Below, piece after piece: positions 10,291-22,255 of a DNA stretch of 64,000 nucleotides. The notes beneath the pieces were generated by a model. It was given only the letters and a program-made list of their open reading frames with translations, did not search any database and was not told the DNA's origin. The stretch comes from Paracamarosporium sp. OC-R06-R3. Its lineage: Eukaryota; Ascomycota; Dothideomycetes; Pleosporales; Didymosphaeriaceae. Every line of letters begins with the position of its first letter. The first letter of the stretch is position 1. The stretch is taken from contig JACVRA010000420.1 of assembly GCA_019828545.1 (NCBI GenBank), positions 48,977 through 112,976 on the forward strand, read 5' to 3'. A program made the translations under genes and the position numbers.

Positions 10291-13200
10291 TCACATCTTC
10301 ATATTCTCCGCAATAAGCTTATACTCCTTCCTCTTCTTCCTCCACTTCGGATTCATCCTGACCTTCGCCAGCCCAATCCACTTCGCCAGAACAGGCAGCA
10401 CATACTTCTCGCCCGCGTACGCGACGACGAAGTTGCCGAGGCCCAGCACAAGCAGGAACACCTTGAAGCTTACGCTCATGGCCGTCAGTTCCATGAACTT
10501 GCTGAGCCACTGCGCAGGGTCGAAAAGCATGTAGCATGTGACGACGAGTGCGAAGAGGATGGTGACGACGAAGGGCAGGTTCTGCGACATGGGCTGCCGG
10601 AAGGGCTTTCCGACTGAGAGCACCACCGCGGAGAGCGTGTACTGGAAGCAGGAGACGAGGAAGAGGGCTGTGTTCTGCGAGTTGAGAGAGTTGGAGTGGT
10701 CCTTGTCTACGACCGGGGGCTGGTACCAGGGCTGCTTCTGCACGTAGTCGTAGGCGATAGCTTGCGTGAGGATGCAGAGTACTATTTGTCCCAGCAGCGG
10801 CGTTAGTACCTTGCGCGACACCAAACTAGCCGTAGGTCGTTTGCGGCTCAGCTGTGGAAAAGCGCCGGACCAACCCATGAAGATAGCGATTGGCAGGATA
10901 AGCAGAAGGTCGATGAATAGGAATTGGAAGTCACCAAGATTAGACGCGGATGCGTAGAGGAAGCTAACGGAGGTGAACTGGATGGCCGAGTACAAGCTCA
11001 TGTACTTGAAGCAGCTGAAACTGGTGACGAGGGCGGCACGTCCTTCTTTGATGACTTGCGGTACGCACGAGATATCGAAGACGCGGCTGGTGAACGGCGC
11101 TGCGACTGAGGCTTCCGCTTCCGAGAGCGAGATGCCTACGTCGGCGGCTTTGAGAGCACCACAGTCGTTTGCGCCGTCGCCACAGAAGCCGGCACAGTAA
11201 TCAATGCTTTGCAGTTTCTCAACCAGTTCGTGTTTTTCGTCGGGCGACATACGCGCGAAGACTTGCCCACATACCAGCATCTCGCGCAAGACCTTCTCCG
11301 GCGCGAAGTCGATGATCCAGCGGAAGACGTCTCCACTAACAGCCAAAGAGTAGTTTCGGAGATTAGAAATATCGTAAGGGAGCGATACATCGGCTTCGGC
11401 TGGTGGAGGTAGAGGTTTCAGGGTATTTTCGTCCAGCTTGAACATAGGGTCGTCGACGCTCTCCCAACTAAGGCTCGCGAGTGCAGTCCTAGAATCTCCC
11501 TCGACGAAATGTGGGATGAAACAATGGGCAGTTCTGTTGACGAGACCACACTCCCTAGCAACGCTAATAGCCGTCAGGATATTGTCTCCAGTGCACATGA
11601 CGGTCCTGATGTTGGCCCTTTCCAACTCCTCGATAACAGGAGTTGAGGTCGGCTTCAGCTTGTTCTCGAAGATGATGAAGCCTACAAACTCCAGATTCTT
11701 CTCGGCTTCCTCTCGCTTCATTTTCTGCATCTTGAGCCAGTTGACTTTGAGAGTTTTTGTGGCGCACGCAATGACACGGAAGCCTTTGTGTGTGTAGAAA
11801 GACAAGAGCTCCTCATAATCCGTAGGGAAACTGTCAGCGCGGCAGATGTCTTTCATACATTCCGGTGCTCCTTTGACATAAACCTGCCCGGTCTTCGAAC
11901 CGAATTGGCGCACGATGACGCTTGCTCTCCTCAACTGGGACACAAATTCAAAAGACTTGAGCACACCAAGCTCGATGGGTTTCCTGTTCTCATCGTCCTC
12001 TTCATCATCGATATCGTACTCGCGGCCAGGGGGTGGCCTAGCAACAGAAGGTCGGAGCTTATCCTGCTCATCATCCCCGGCGCCAGCCCCTTGCTCTCCC
12101 TCAGTGAAGCTCCATCCAGTGAAGTTGAACATCTTGACATCCAGCGGATCACCAAGAAGCTCATCGTCGATCAGTCGTAAGGAATGGCAAGTGGCCATGG
12201 TATACAGTATGGCCTTGTGTTTTGCATAATCGACTGTGGGGTCCCGATCGTATCTCGAATTTGGAAGCACGTCGACATTCTCGGTAAGGATCTCACTGAA
12301 CCGGTTCGCCGGCCGTTCGACAACGCGCACTCCAAGCACGTCCAACCCCTCTTCGGTCAGAGTTCCCGTCTTGTCAAAGCAGACCACATCAAGTTTACCG
12401 CCGACATTCACTCGCTGAGGCGAGATACAGAAGATTTGCTTCTGCTTGAGTCGCGATAGGGCAAAATTAGTGCCAATAGTAAGCGTCGCAGGAAGCGCGG
12501 GTGGGACAACGATCGTGATCAGATCAAGCGCGCGGACCACGATCAAATGCCAAGCGAGGCCGAAGTGGATGAAGTTGATGAACGAAGCGACGAATCCTAT
12601 CATAGCGATACCTGCCATGACTGATATGTATCGGAAAGAGTCGCGGTAGAACTTGAAGCCAGAAGGCTTGGGGAAGAGCATCGATCGTACCAATGCGCCC
12701 TTTGTCGTGTTGAAACCGGTTCGTACTACCATAGCTAAAGCCGCAGCTTCTTCATCGCTGTCGTCTTCATGAGGTCTTCGAGCGCGAATAATCTTCGTTC
12801 CAGAAAACAGCATATGCCTTGCAATTTCCGGGTGAATCGTAGAAGCGCTAAGGTCGAGAACGTCCAATGCTTCGTCCGTCATAGGAATTTTAGACACAGG
12901 TACTGATTCGCCAGTAAGCATGCTCTCGTTGACGATGCAGTCTCCCGAGAGTAGCAGGCTATCGCAAGGAAGCTGGGTTAGGGATGGGTCTGTGACCTCA
13001 TAGACATCGCCTGGCACCAACTCTGCCGAGTCGACGGTGCGCCAGAAACCGTTTCGTAATACACGCACCTCGCATTCAAAACGCGATACTTCTCGCAATC
13101 GTTTCATCGTAGCTTTCGTTTCGATCACTGTGGCGGTTATGCTGACCACAGAAATGATAAAAATGCACGCAGCATAGTAGTAATACTCATCGACAGACCA

Positions 13201-14386
13201 AAGGAATAAACTTGCGATTTGGAAAACGTAGAACGGATTGATGACTTCCTCGACCAGCAGTTGACCGAGAGGCCTTTCGGCGAGGTCAATGAGGTTTTTG
13301 CCGAAGACCAACTCGCGATACTCGCGTTCTTCGGTATCGAGACCTTCGCGAAGCGCCGAGACATTCGTCCATAGAGGATCTTTCCAAGTGTTGGCCAGGA
13401 TGAATTTGTCCTTAAGCGGGTGGTAGCAGAAACGAATGTAGCGATAGTCGAGGCTGCGTAGCTGCTTCATAACAGGATCAAAGTCCTCGTCGTAATCTCG
13501 ATGGTGATGCTTTTCAGGATCACCAAAGACCGTCGACAGCGAGCGGCCATATTCCTGCTCTTCAATCTGCTGCACGGCAAATTCGCCCCATTGGTTTTCG
13601 ATGACCAACCACGAACATTCCTTGAGCGGCGCAGGTCGTCCTATCAGAGCCACTTTCCACCGTGGTAACCACTGAAGGACGAGCCATGCGAGCCCAACCG
13701 TGATGATACAGAGCATTGCATATATGCCAAATCCGACTGTTGACGTGTTGAAACCAGCCACGACAATGGTCAAATCTTCAGTCAGGATGTAGAGCTTTTG
13801 GTTCGTTCGCCGCCCTCTTGCACCATCACCCGAACCGGCGCTAGACACGGAGGACTGCCTGCGCAGCAAAGGCCGATCTACCGAGCTCCTCCTAGAGTAG
13901 CCAGAGGACTTGCGGCGCCTCTGCGACGGTGCAGGTGAACGCCCATTCTCCAGCTCGTCCAGCTCTTCCACGGTGTACCCATCATACTCAATGTCGCCAT
14001 ACTCCTCTGCAATGGCCTCTTCCTCGATACCCTCGTCTGAGTCGCGGTCCTCGTCGTAGTAGGTGAAGCTCGTGGTGGAGTCTGCGCGGGCGCGGCGGTG
14101 GGCAAACGAGGAAATGCTCGTGGGAACGCTCTCCGACATGGGGCCCGCGAACATCTTGATTGTGGTCGTCAGCTGCTGTTTCGATGTGCGGGGCGCGTTC
14201 AAAGGGCGGAGCTCTACCTCGTCCTGCGCCATCTCCACGTCCTCCATGAAGCTGGCCGCGCTGTGCCTGTCATTAGCATCGCCTACCACGCGACGAGTGA
14301 TGCGAAAAAGCATACTTGCTGACATTGGAGCCAGACCGGTACAGTGACCTCCTGCGGCGCCTCTCGGGGCTCCGATTGGCGTCCAT
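10291..14386 (-). CDS. YPK9: P5B-type cation/polyamine-transporting P-type ATPase
   Basis: Exons 14316-14386 and 10291-14266 give 1348 aa. The uninterrupted frame continues upstream of the real start, but a 49 bp intron (14267-14315, donor GTATGC, branch GCTAATGAC, acceptor CAG) leads to a better N-terminus beginning MDANRSPERRRRSL in a good ATG context. P5B membership rests on PPALPATLTIG in TM4 (P5A enzymes have PPELP), followed by CFDKTGTLTEEGLDVLGV with the phosphorylated Asp at about residue 654, MCTGDN, and CGDGANDCGALKAADVGISL. The N-terminal 200 residues are acidic and Ser/Arg-rich, then TM segments begin. Yeast Ypk9 and human ATP13A2 are vacuolar/lysosomal polyamine exporters, so the same role at the vacuole is expected. 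Length and motifs indicate an intact enzyme. Confidence 0.95.
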
Positions 14387-15649
14387 GGTGTCGACGCTGG
14401 GATATACACGCGACGAATTCAGGGCATTGTCGGTTGGAGGAAGAACTGGGATGCCCAGACGTGCCGTACCTGCGTCTGTGCAGCGATGACGATGTCGGAT
14501 GAACCTTGCAACGCTTATCGCACTTCGCTAATCTAGTCTGTTTAAGGAATAGTCGTCCCTTGCCGTTCACGACAGAATATTCGTTCAATTGCAAGTAAAG
14601 CGCGCTTGTTCTCATAATATATACCTTTTTAGAAAATTTTGGTAGCGAATTTATTGTCCTGGGTTCACCTAACTGTGTCGGTCATCCGGCCCAATGCACT
14701 GCCCAATCCAACACCTTATTTTCCACTGAAGCGTGCTCACGAAAAACCATCCCATGGGGTTTTATTGTGGTACTGTACACAATGAAAGTCGTGCTACATA
14801 GTGTTGTAGGGCTATCTCTATGACCTCAAGTTGTCGAGGAACGAGGAAGAGGATGCACCCTAAACGCTAATACCAGGAGAGGATGAACAGTCGTGTCCCT
14901 TCTATTCAAATTTCGGACCGTGTTAGCAAGAGTGCTATTCTACTTTTCAAATAAGAAAGGACTTCTGAGTCACACTCAACCTCGTATGCGACTGTTGTCT
15001 ACAGACCATTAATCACAATTGCGAGATGGAAATTGCACCATAAAACGTTATGACGGGTACTCCACGCGCACTATCCTCTTATATGGCTGCTATAGGTACC
15101 CCAAGGAACTATCTTCCTCTTCCTCTTTTCCTCTCCTAGCTACGATAATTACTCGCCTATTGCTGTGTAATAAGTTGGCTGAGAGGCAATCGGGGATAGG
15201 ATAGGCTTAGGACATGAGCTATTCCTAGGCTAGATAGCAGGATGAAAAGGGGAAGTCGGGGTTACTCCGAAGGAGCCTCAGGGGATCTCCTAAGCTAGGA
15301 GGATAATAGGAACATAGAACAACACCAACGGAAAATAGAATGCGTAGAATAACAATTGTACGATAGGCTTTCGATAGGATCAATCCCTACTTAACGCAGA
15401 TTTCTCCTGATACATGATCGACGCAGTCCAACTACACAACACTATAATGAGACTATCAGAGGGAGGGAATTATAACGTGTCGCAGAAATAAACACGTAAT
15501 TACAGCTCTAAAATTACATGATTTCTCCTTTTATATCTAGTATAGTTTTAGATCCTAATTACCTATTTAATAGGCTAAGCTCATCTTATCTCTACTATAT
15601 AGCAATAAATCAAACAGTGCTCGGTAGGCTGGACTTTCCTATAGTTGTC
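14387..15649. other. Intergenic region, AT-rich in its second half
   Basis: The first 300 bp hold the promoter/5' UTR of the ATPase gene. From about 15290 the sequence is strongly AT/TA-rich with no open frame, as expected for an old inactivated repeat. I see no gene. Confidence 0.4.
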
Positions 15650-16080
15650 TCACCTATAAAGAAAGTATATGCTCATTAAATAAACGAATACAATGTAGAT
15701 ACTCCCAAATACATAAACGAGCGCTGCTCGATCTTTCTGTATACTAATATAAACCAAGTAAAGATATACCACGTACAAAGCCGTAACACTAAGACCATAA
15801 GTCCCAAGGTGATGAGTTGTTATCATGAGCCGAATCCAACGAAGAACCCGCGCTGGGATCCGCACCCATGCATTGTCGCTTTCCCATGCAGGGGTTAGAC
15901 TATCGAGGTCGTTGCCAACCAAGCCTTCTTCTACATTGTATTCTACGTTCTGTAGACCTCCTATCAAGAGTTCCTCCTCAGGACTGTCAGGTGTGCGTCA
16001 GAGGAGCTTGTTAGATCAAAATCAGATACGACTCACGGGGAACGAGACAAAAGTCCCGCCGGAGTGGAGAGTCGAACCAT
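15650..16080 (-). CDS. Small predicted membrane protein, two exons
   Basis: Exon 1 is 16037-16080 (ATG at 16080, MVRLSTPAGLLSRSP), then a 53 bp intron 15984-16036 (donor GTGAGT, acceptor GACAG), then exon 2 15650-15983. The sum is 378 nt, 125 aa. The protein begins with an acidic stretch (PEEELLIGGLQNVEYNVEEG) and ends with one weakly hydrophobic and two strongly hydrophobic segments rich in Tyr, Val and Leu. A strong donor-like GGTGAGA overlaps the stop, so the gene might continue into another exon, but I found no good acceptor. Not a family I recognise. Frame closure across the intron is the main support. Confidence 0.45.
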
Positions 16081-16478
16081 GTGCAGAAGACAGAACAGTG
16101 TACAGGTGGCTTCGAATCAAGCAAATTAGAGATTCGAGGTGTCTATTGCAGGTAACAAGTGATCAATATAGATCTGAGACGTGGTGAGTGTGCTATGCAA
16201 AAGATTTAACGGTATTCTATGGGTACATCCGCATGGTGGTTTTCGCGAAGTAGAATGATCAAGCTTACAGGTTCAGGCATCCGTAGATAACTCGAAATTT
16301 CGCCCCCAACGAGCTTTTTCAGCCTTGCTTATGTAAAAATCACCATGCACCGCGTGTCTTGGACAGAGCCGCATCGCAGTTTCTCACATCTCCCCGTGCA
16401 CACGTCCGCCGTTGGTAAGACGAAATCTCCTTTAGTGAAAATACCTGCACCCAACCTCTTAGAGCCCAAGATAGCCCT
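16081..16478. other. Divergent promoter region
   Basis: About 400 bp between the small membrane-protein gene (-) and the STAND gene (+), with no coding potential of its own. It must contain the start regions of both. Confidence 0.4.
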
Positions 16479-19400
16479 ATGGCCGAACCTATCTTAATAA
16501 TCAGCCTGGTCTCTGGCATATTAACATTTGTGGACTTTGGTTTAAAGGTGTGTCAGGCATTGATAAACTACGAAACTCGACGACCAATGGAAAGTCAGAC
16601 GAGATCGACGAGCTTGATTCCTACATAGAAGATGTTCGCAATTGGAACGCAAAAGTGGTCAAAGAGCAAGCTTCTGGCTTAAACATCTCGCAAGATGATA
16701 ATCGAATTATCAATCTGGTACAGCAGTGTGAACAGTTAGCTAAGGAGCTTAGAACACTCGTCGTAACTTTGAAGATTCAGGATGGAACCATATTGGAAAC
16801 TGCGAGAGTGGCTATTCGAAGAAGACGGAAACATGACGATATTCAATCGCTACAGCTGAGGCTCCGAAATTTAGTCGGACAAGCCCGTGAGAGTGTTGAG
16901 CACGCATTGCAATTGTAAATGTTCCGTGTTACGTTCTAAATATAGACCCTACAGCGCCGGCCCAGATCTCGTGGTGAATTTGCGGTCTCGGAGCGTTTTA
17001 GTAGGGATAGTGGAGACCCAAACTATTTACCTCAGCCAGAATTAGAAGTTTTTCATCATCTAAACCTTTACAGTAAATCAAACTCATCAATAATGGCCAA
17101 ACTCAATCAGCTTCAAGCCTCGCAAGAGGCCGAAAAAATTCGTGATATATCACATCTGACGCGAATCCGGGAAGACATTCTCGACCTTGCCAAACAGAGC
17201 CAGCAAGACTTTCTGACGTGGGATCTAGCTCAAGAAGCCCGCCTTACCGGCTTAAGAATAAAGTTCGAGATGCTACAGAGAGAACAAGCTTTGTGTACTT
17301 ATCAGATCGAAGTGCTCAAGAGCCTTCACTTTCCAGAGATTCGTCGACGTTGGTACCAGATCAAGAAAGCAGACCAGCGATCTAATCAGTGGGTATACAA
17401 CCGTCAAGCAACCACGTTCCTGTCTTGGCTAGAAAGCACAGAGCCCAACGACGGTCTCTATTATATTACTGGTAAAGTATGTTCTTCTCGAGCTTGCGCG
17501 TGAGCCACCTTGCTAATCAACGCACAAACAAGGCCGGAAGCGGTAAATCCACATTAATGAAATCCATATTTGAGCACCCAGATACAACCCAGAGCTTGAA
17601 GGGTTGGGCCGGAGATTCGACGCTACACCAAGCAAGCTTCTACTTCTGGAACCAGGGGACCGACATGCAGAAAAGCGGAGTTGGACTTTTCCAGTCCCTG
17701 TTATACCAGATTCTCCGATCCTCTCCAGATCTCATCCAATCTGTCTGTTCACGCCGCCTGCATTACGAGTCTTGGACAATAGAAGAGCTACACGAGACGT
17801 TTAAACGCATCGAGAAAGAAACCCAGTTGGGTGCTAAATTCTGCTTCTTCATTGACGGCCTCGATGAATACGATGGCGAGGAGAAAGATATTAATCAGCT
17901 CCTGAAATCTTTATCGATATCTGGGCGTATCAAGATATGTGTGTCGAGTCGACCGGGGCGACAATATGAAGCTTTCTTACAACGATACCGTCGATCTTTC
18001 GACATTGCCCACTTCACTCGAGATGACATGCGTTGGCATATTAACAAGAGTCTGGAAGAAAGTGTAAACTGGAATGATCTGGTCGCTTCGAGCCCTGTCA
18101 GCTGTCAAGAAATTATCGAAGAGATCTCTGCCCGAGCGAACGGAGTTTGGTTATGGGTTTCTCTCGTCACAAGCGACATTGTCAAAGAAGCCGACAAAAA
18201 TGAAAAGGTTGAAACACTGCGTGAAATCCTCGCTCAGATACCAGAAGATCTGGAAGATTACTTCAAGCTCATGATCAGGAAGATCCCGAAGCATCATCGT
18301 GAAGACATGGCACGCATCTTTCTTATCGCAGTAGAAGAAGTACAACCTCTACCACTGTATGCTTTCGCATTGCTTGAAAAAGAGAAGGAAGATAGCAATT
18401 ACGCTATAAATGTGCCCATTGAACCAATCAACAAGGCAGATGTCGAGCTGGAATATCCTGCTCTGAAAAATCGCATCCGGAACCGCTGTAGCGACCTCCT
18501 TGTTGTAGACGATGAACCGCATCCAGTGTTTCTGGAACACTCAGTCGATTTTCTTCATCGAACTGTTCGTGACTTTCTTCGGGATTACGACAAACAACTA
18601 AGAGAGCATTTGAAAGATAAATCGTTTGACCCTCTAGTGTCTCTGAGTAAAATTTGCCTTGGCTTACTCAAGGCGTTGCCTGTTCAAAACTTTCGGGATG
18701 TTCAAACTATAAACAAGATCATCGGAGTGACCGATGAGCTGCTTTATTATGCTCGAGAGGCCGAGATGAGATGCAAGGACGAGGTATACACGTCGCTGAT
18801 CTCAATGTTGGACGAGCTGGAGAACGTCAACACTCACCACGCGCGTAATATCAACAATCACTGGACGCATGCAAGAGATTCTCCAAAACCCCGGGGATTT
18901 GACAATTATAGAGAAGGCGGAAAATGTAATTTCCTCGCTCTGACTGTGCAAGCTCGCCTAGTCAAATACGTACGCGCAAAGCTACAGGAAAACCCGAATG
19001 CTGCAAGTAAACCGGGAAGACCGTTACTGGACTACGCACTTCGACCGCGAAGGGTAACGCCGATATCTATGCCATATCACCACATCAGAGATGACCCGAG
19101 CGTTAGCACCGACATGGTGAAGATGCTGCTGTCTTCAGATATAAGAGCCGACCCAAATCAACCTGTCCGTCTCAACGGAGATCGCTCAGTCTGGGCCTTG
19201 TTCCTGTTATCTATTAACGAGACTCATGATCGGGAAACCAAGAATGGTAGCATGACCTATCAGAGCCTCAATGAAGCGTGGTATGATACCTGCAAAAACC
19301 TCATCCGCGCTGGTGCACGATCAGATTGTCTGTCTGTTGGTGGTCGTGACTATTCGACTGGATACAATAGCACGGAACGCATGGAAGCATCCTTCATACT

Positions 19401-19497
19401 TAAACACGTCTTTGGCAATGTTCGAGCTGCTATATTGATTCGAGAATGGGCGGAGCAAGAATCGCAGGCATCAGAAAACAATTGTGGAGTCATGTAA
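16479..19497 (+). CDS. NACHT-type STAND (NLR-like) protein with C-terminal CaaX motif
   Basis: The ATG at 16479 opens a typical fungal STAND N-terminus (MAEPILIISLVSGI...DFGLKV). The continuation (SGIDKLRNSTTNG...) is in a different frame from 16550, so the two disagree by one base. Coding then runs 16550 to about 16894, about 16955-17476 and 17533-19497. The intron 17477-17532 is clear (GTATGT, CTAAT, AAG). The one before it is less sure: the acceptor at 16954 is good, the in-phase donor GTTGAG is weak, and the better donor GTAAAT at 16915 breaks the frame. The intron 2/exon join creates the P-loop ITGKAGSGKSTLMK; Walker B is FFIDGLDEYDG. The C-terminal half has no WD40, TPR or clear ankyrin array. 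The protein ends NNCGVM, a CaaX prenylation motif. STAND ATPases act as signal-triggered switches, in fungi often in incompatibility cell death. This copy could be a pseudogene or carry a sequencing error at the start. Confidence 0.8.
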
Positions 19498-21305
19498 CTC
19501 TCACATAGCAGACGTTCGTAAATTCAGGTTTCTTTCTTATTAAATAAAGGTGGTCATGTGGAGCGTGACCTAGGAGGTTGATGATGGTAAAGGGTGAGCA
19601 CATGTGCCCCTCGCGGTGAATTAGTACTGATCAAAAATTAGAACATCGTATTAGTTATTTTTTGGTAATACGTCTAAATCATACAACCGACGTACGCACT
19701 CACCTTTCGCCGTCATCCCATTCCTTTGAGCCATTAGTTATTCTTCATCGATGAAATTATATTTCTATAAGCATCTAAACATACAGCAATATGGGGAGAA
19801 CCTAATTTCCCGAAGCCACCAATTTCGCTCTCCAACCAGCGTCAGTGCGCCTCACTGAACAGCATCATACTCCAAACCCATTACTCGCATCCCAACCCAG
19901 ACACCATCCACAGTCCCGGTAGCCAAGCAATCCTTCGTCATCCATCCTCCCATCGCGATCCCCCAAAGTTCACACTACACCACGCTACAATAACCCATCC
20001 ATCCTACACCAACCCCACAACCCGCTTCCCCAGCCTAGCCCTATCTCCTCACCAGCCGGCATCCCCTCACGTCAAAATAGCGGTGTATCAAAAACCCCCA
20101 TTCCCAATCCAGCAACACTAACCAACACCCCACCAACAACCACGCGCACGCGCTCGACAACTGGTCCTCGGATCGACATAACGCATTGTACTGTAGCCGG
20201 CGCGATGGCTGACTAGTAGATGAGCTTACACGTAGTGCGATGTATGTCAAGATTGCGATAACAATGCAAGTGTAATTGTGGGGCTAGATGCTGGTGTGAG
20301 ATGTGCGGGCTGAGGGTTTGGTTGGGATGTGCCGGTGCGCTTTGGAGCTTGTGGATGGAGGCTTCGTTCATGAGGACTGGTTAATCGAGCGTGTAGTATG
20401 GGTCCGGATCGCGCCGGAGCAGCGTACAGCATAAGTAATTGCGAAGACTGGGAGGATATAATATGCGACCAATCATATAACCGTTTCGAGGCTCGCTCGG
20501 ACAGCACAACAGCGCTCGACTTCACCTTCAACTCATACCGGGTGATTTTTAGAAAGAGTACATTCCTGAATTGAATCCTTTTCTCAAGGTCTGGAGTGCA
20601 GGCTGCATGCGTAATGATGTAATATCTCACCGGAGCAGTTTCACCACCAGCCAGCAATATACCAGGAACAAGCTTGCGTGGCAACTATACAAACTTTTGC
20701 CGGTCCGAGTCTCCAAGAGTATGGTCACGAACGCGGGTGCGGCAAGGCCTCCCGCAGACGATGTATGTAAGTGCCGATCAAACCTTCTCTTGGGAGAGGA
20801 GCTGGGGTGGAGACAAGGTCATGAACAGGTATGTGTATGCTAAGCATGAGCACGGGGACACCGGAGACAGGGTAGAGGATGGTGCGAGATAAACTTCCGC
20901 GAGTATCGTTGAACGCGGATCCGGAGTAGACCTCGCGTGCGATATGTGGGTGCAAGGTGCTGCAGCGATCGACACGGTCTGATCAGAGGTTAATACCGCA
21001 TGCTGCGCACCAGACCAGCAAAGACATGAATCGTGATCTGACATTTCGACAGGCCTGTAGCTAGGGAACTTGCGGAGAGGGAACAAAGGTGAAGTTGTCA
21101 ATGCCAAAATGTCATTGTCTTGGACTTTTCCTGCACCGCCACTTAACACCATGGTATGAATCGTTTGTAGCCATGCACGCCGTCACTGCCACCAAGCACT
21201 CAATAGGGTCATGTTTAACCTTTCATTTGTAAACATAACACCATGTGATGCCCATATTCATGTCGAAAAAACCGTAAGAGACCCCAGCCTATTCAACCAT
21301 GTCCC
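19498..21305. other. Intergenic region
   Basis: About 1.8 kb without a supported gene. Short frames on both strands (for example 20247-20684 minus) lack domains, introns or consistent composition. The stretch near 19800-20060 is C/A-rich simple sequence. Confidence 0.4.
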
Positions 21306-22255
21306 TTACACCTCCGTAAGCACCGTCTCCTTGAACTCCCGCTCAACCTGTGTTATATTAGCTCCACTGTTCAAGATTGATAGATATAGGTTTCCGTACC
21401 TTCTGGCCGGAGTCATCCTGGCTTGACTCGCCGTGGAGACCGAGGAGAGCGCCCAAATCGAACTTGGGCTGCTTGAGAAGCTTGAGCTTGCGGACGTGGA
21501 TCTAGGTTGTGTTAGCCCTAGTCTCTGGACATGCGCTTTCAGATCATCACGTACGTTCTGGAGGGGGTAGATGCCCTGGGTGGCCTTCTCAATCTCGCGG
21601 CCAATGACCTCGGGGATGAGCTTTTGGGTGAGCTGAGCAAGGGAGCAAGAGCTGGCCTCACGGGTCATGATCTCAGTCATCTTCTTGCGGATCTGCCTGA
21701 TCTGCGACGAAGCAGCGTAGGTAGTCTTCTTGATCTGGTTGGGTCGTCGCTTGGTGAAGGCGATGGCGAAAAGACGGACGAGGTAGTCATCGGTGGTCTT
21801 GACGACGACGTTGGCCTCGATGAGGGATTGCCACTTGCGGACGAGGGAGCGGAGCTTGTCGGAGGTGAAGTCGAGGCCGTGGAAGTTGGTCAGGCAGTTC
21901 CTGCCCTGGACCTCGTCGACGCGGAGCTTGACCTTGCGGAACGAGTGGTCCTCATCCTTCTGGAGGTCCGCGAGGGAGACCTCGAATATCCGGCCCTTCA
22001 GCGCATCGTTGGCGTTCTTGAGACCGGAGGTACGGTTGACGAGGGTCTTGCCGACGCTGTAGGAGGAAAAAAACTCAGTATGCTGTCCATTGAAATGTGC
22101 GCAGGCGGGTAATGTCGTGGCGGGGAGTCTTACTCTCGGACCTGGAAAGTGCCAGGAGCCTTGACGTTGTACCAGTCCTTCTTCGCGAAGGTATCGGTCT
22201 TCTTCTTGAGACCCTTCTTGCCCTTTGAAAGACGCTTGTTCTTGCCGACAGCCAT
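21306..22255 (-). CDS. RPS1: 40S ribosomal protein eS1 (S1e/S3a)
   Basis: Four exons on the minus strand: 22134-22255, 21555-22056, 21400-21501 and 21306-21347, total 768 nt, 255 aa, the usual size for eS1. Introns are 77, 53 and 52 bp with standard GT-AG ends. The protein starts [20 protein letters not shown] and has a lysine-rich N-terminal tail, the core with [20 protein letters not shown] and [19 protein letters not shown], and the C-terminus [20 protein letters not shown]. It belongs to the small-subunit head/platform region near the mRNA exit. Multiple introns at the 5' end are typical of fungal ribosomal protein genes. Confidence 0.97.

Noticed and set aside
16050..16085. Minus-strand ggttcgactc resembling a tRNA B box
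   Set aside because: The five bases on each side do not pair as a T-stem and no A box lies at the right distance; the sequence is better read as the start of a small coding exon.
21531..22112. 193-codon plus-strand frame
   Set aside because: Antisense shadow of eS1 exon 2.
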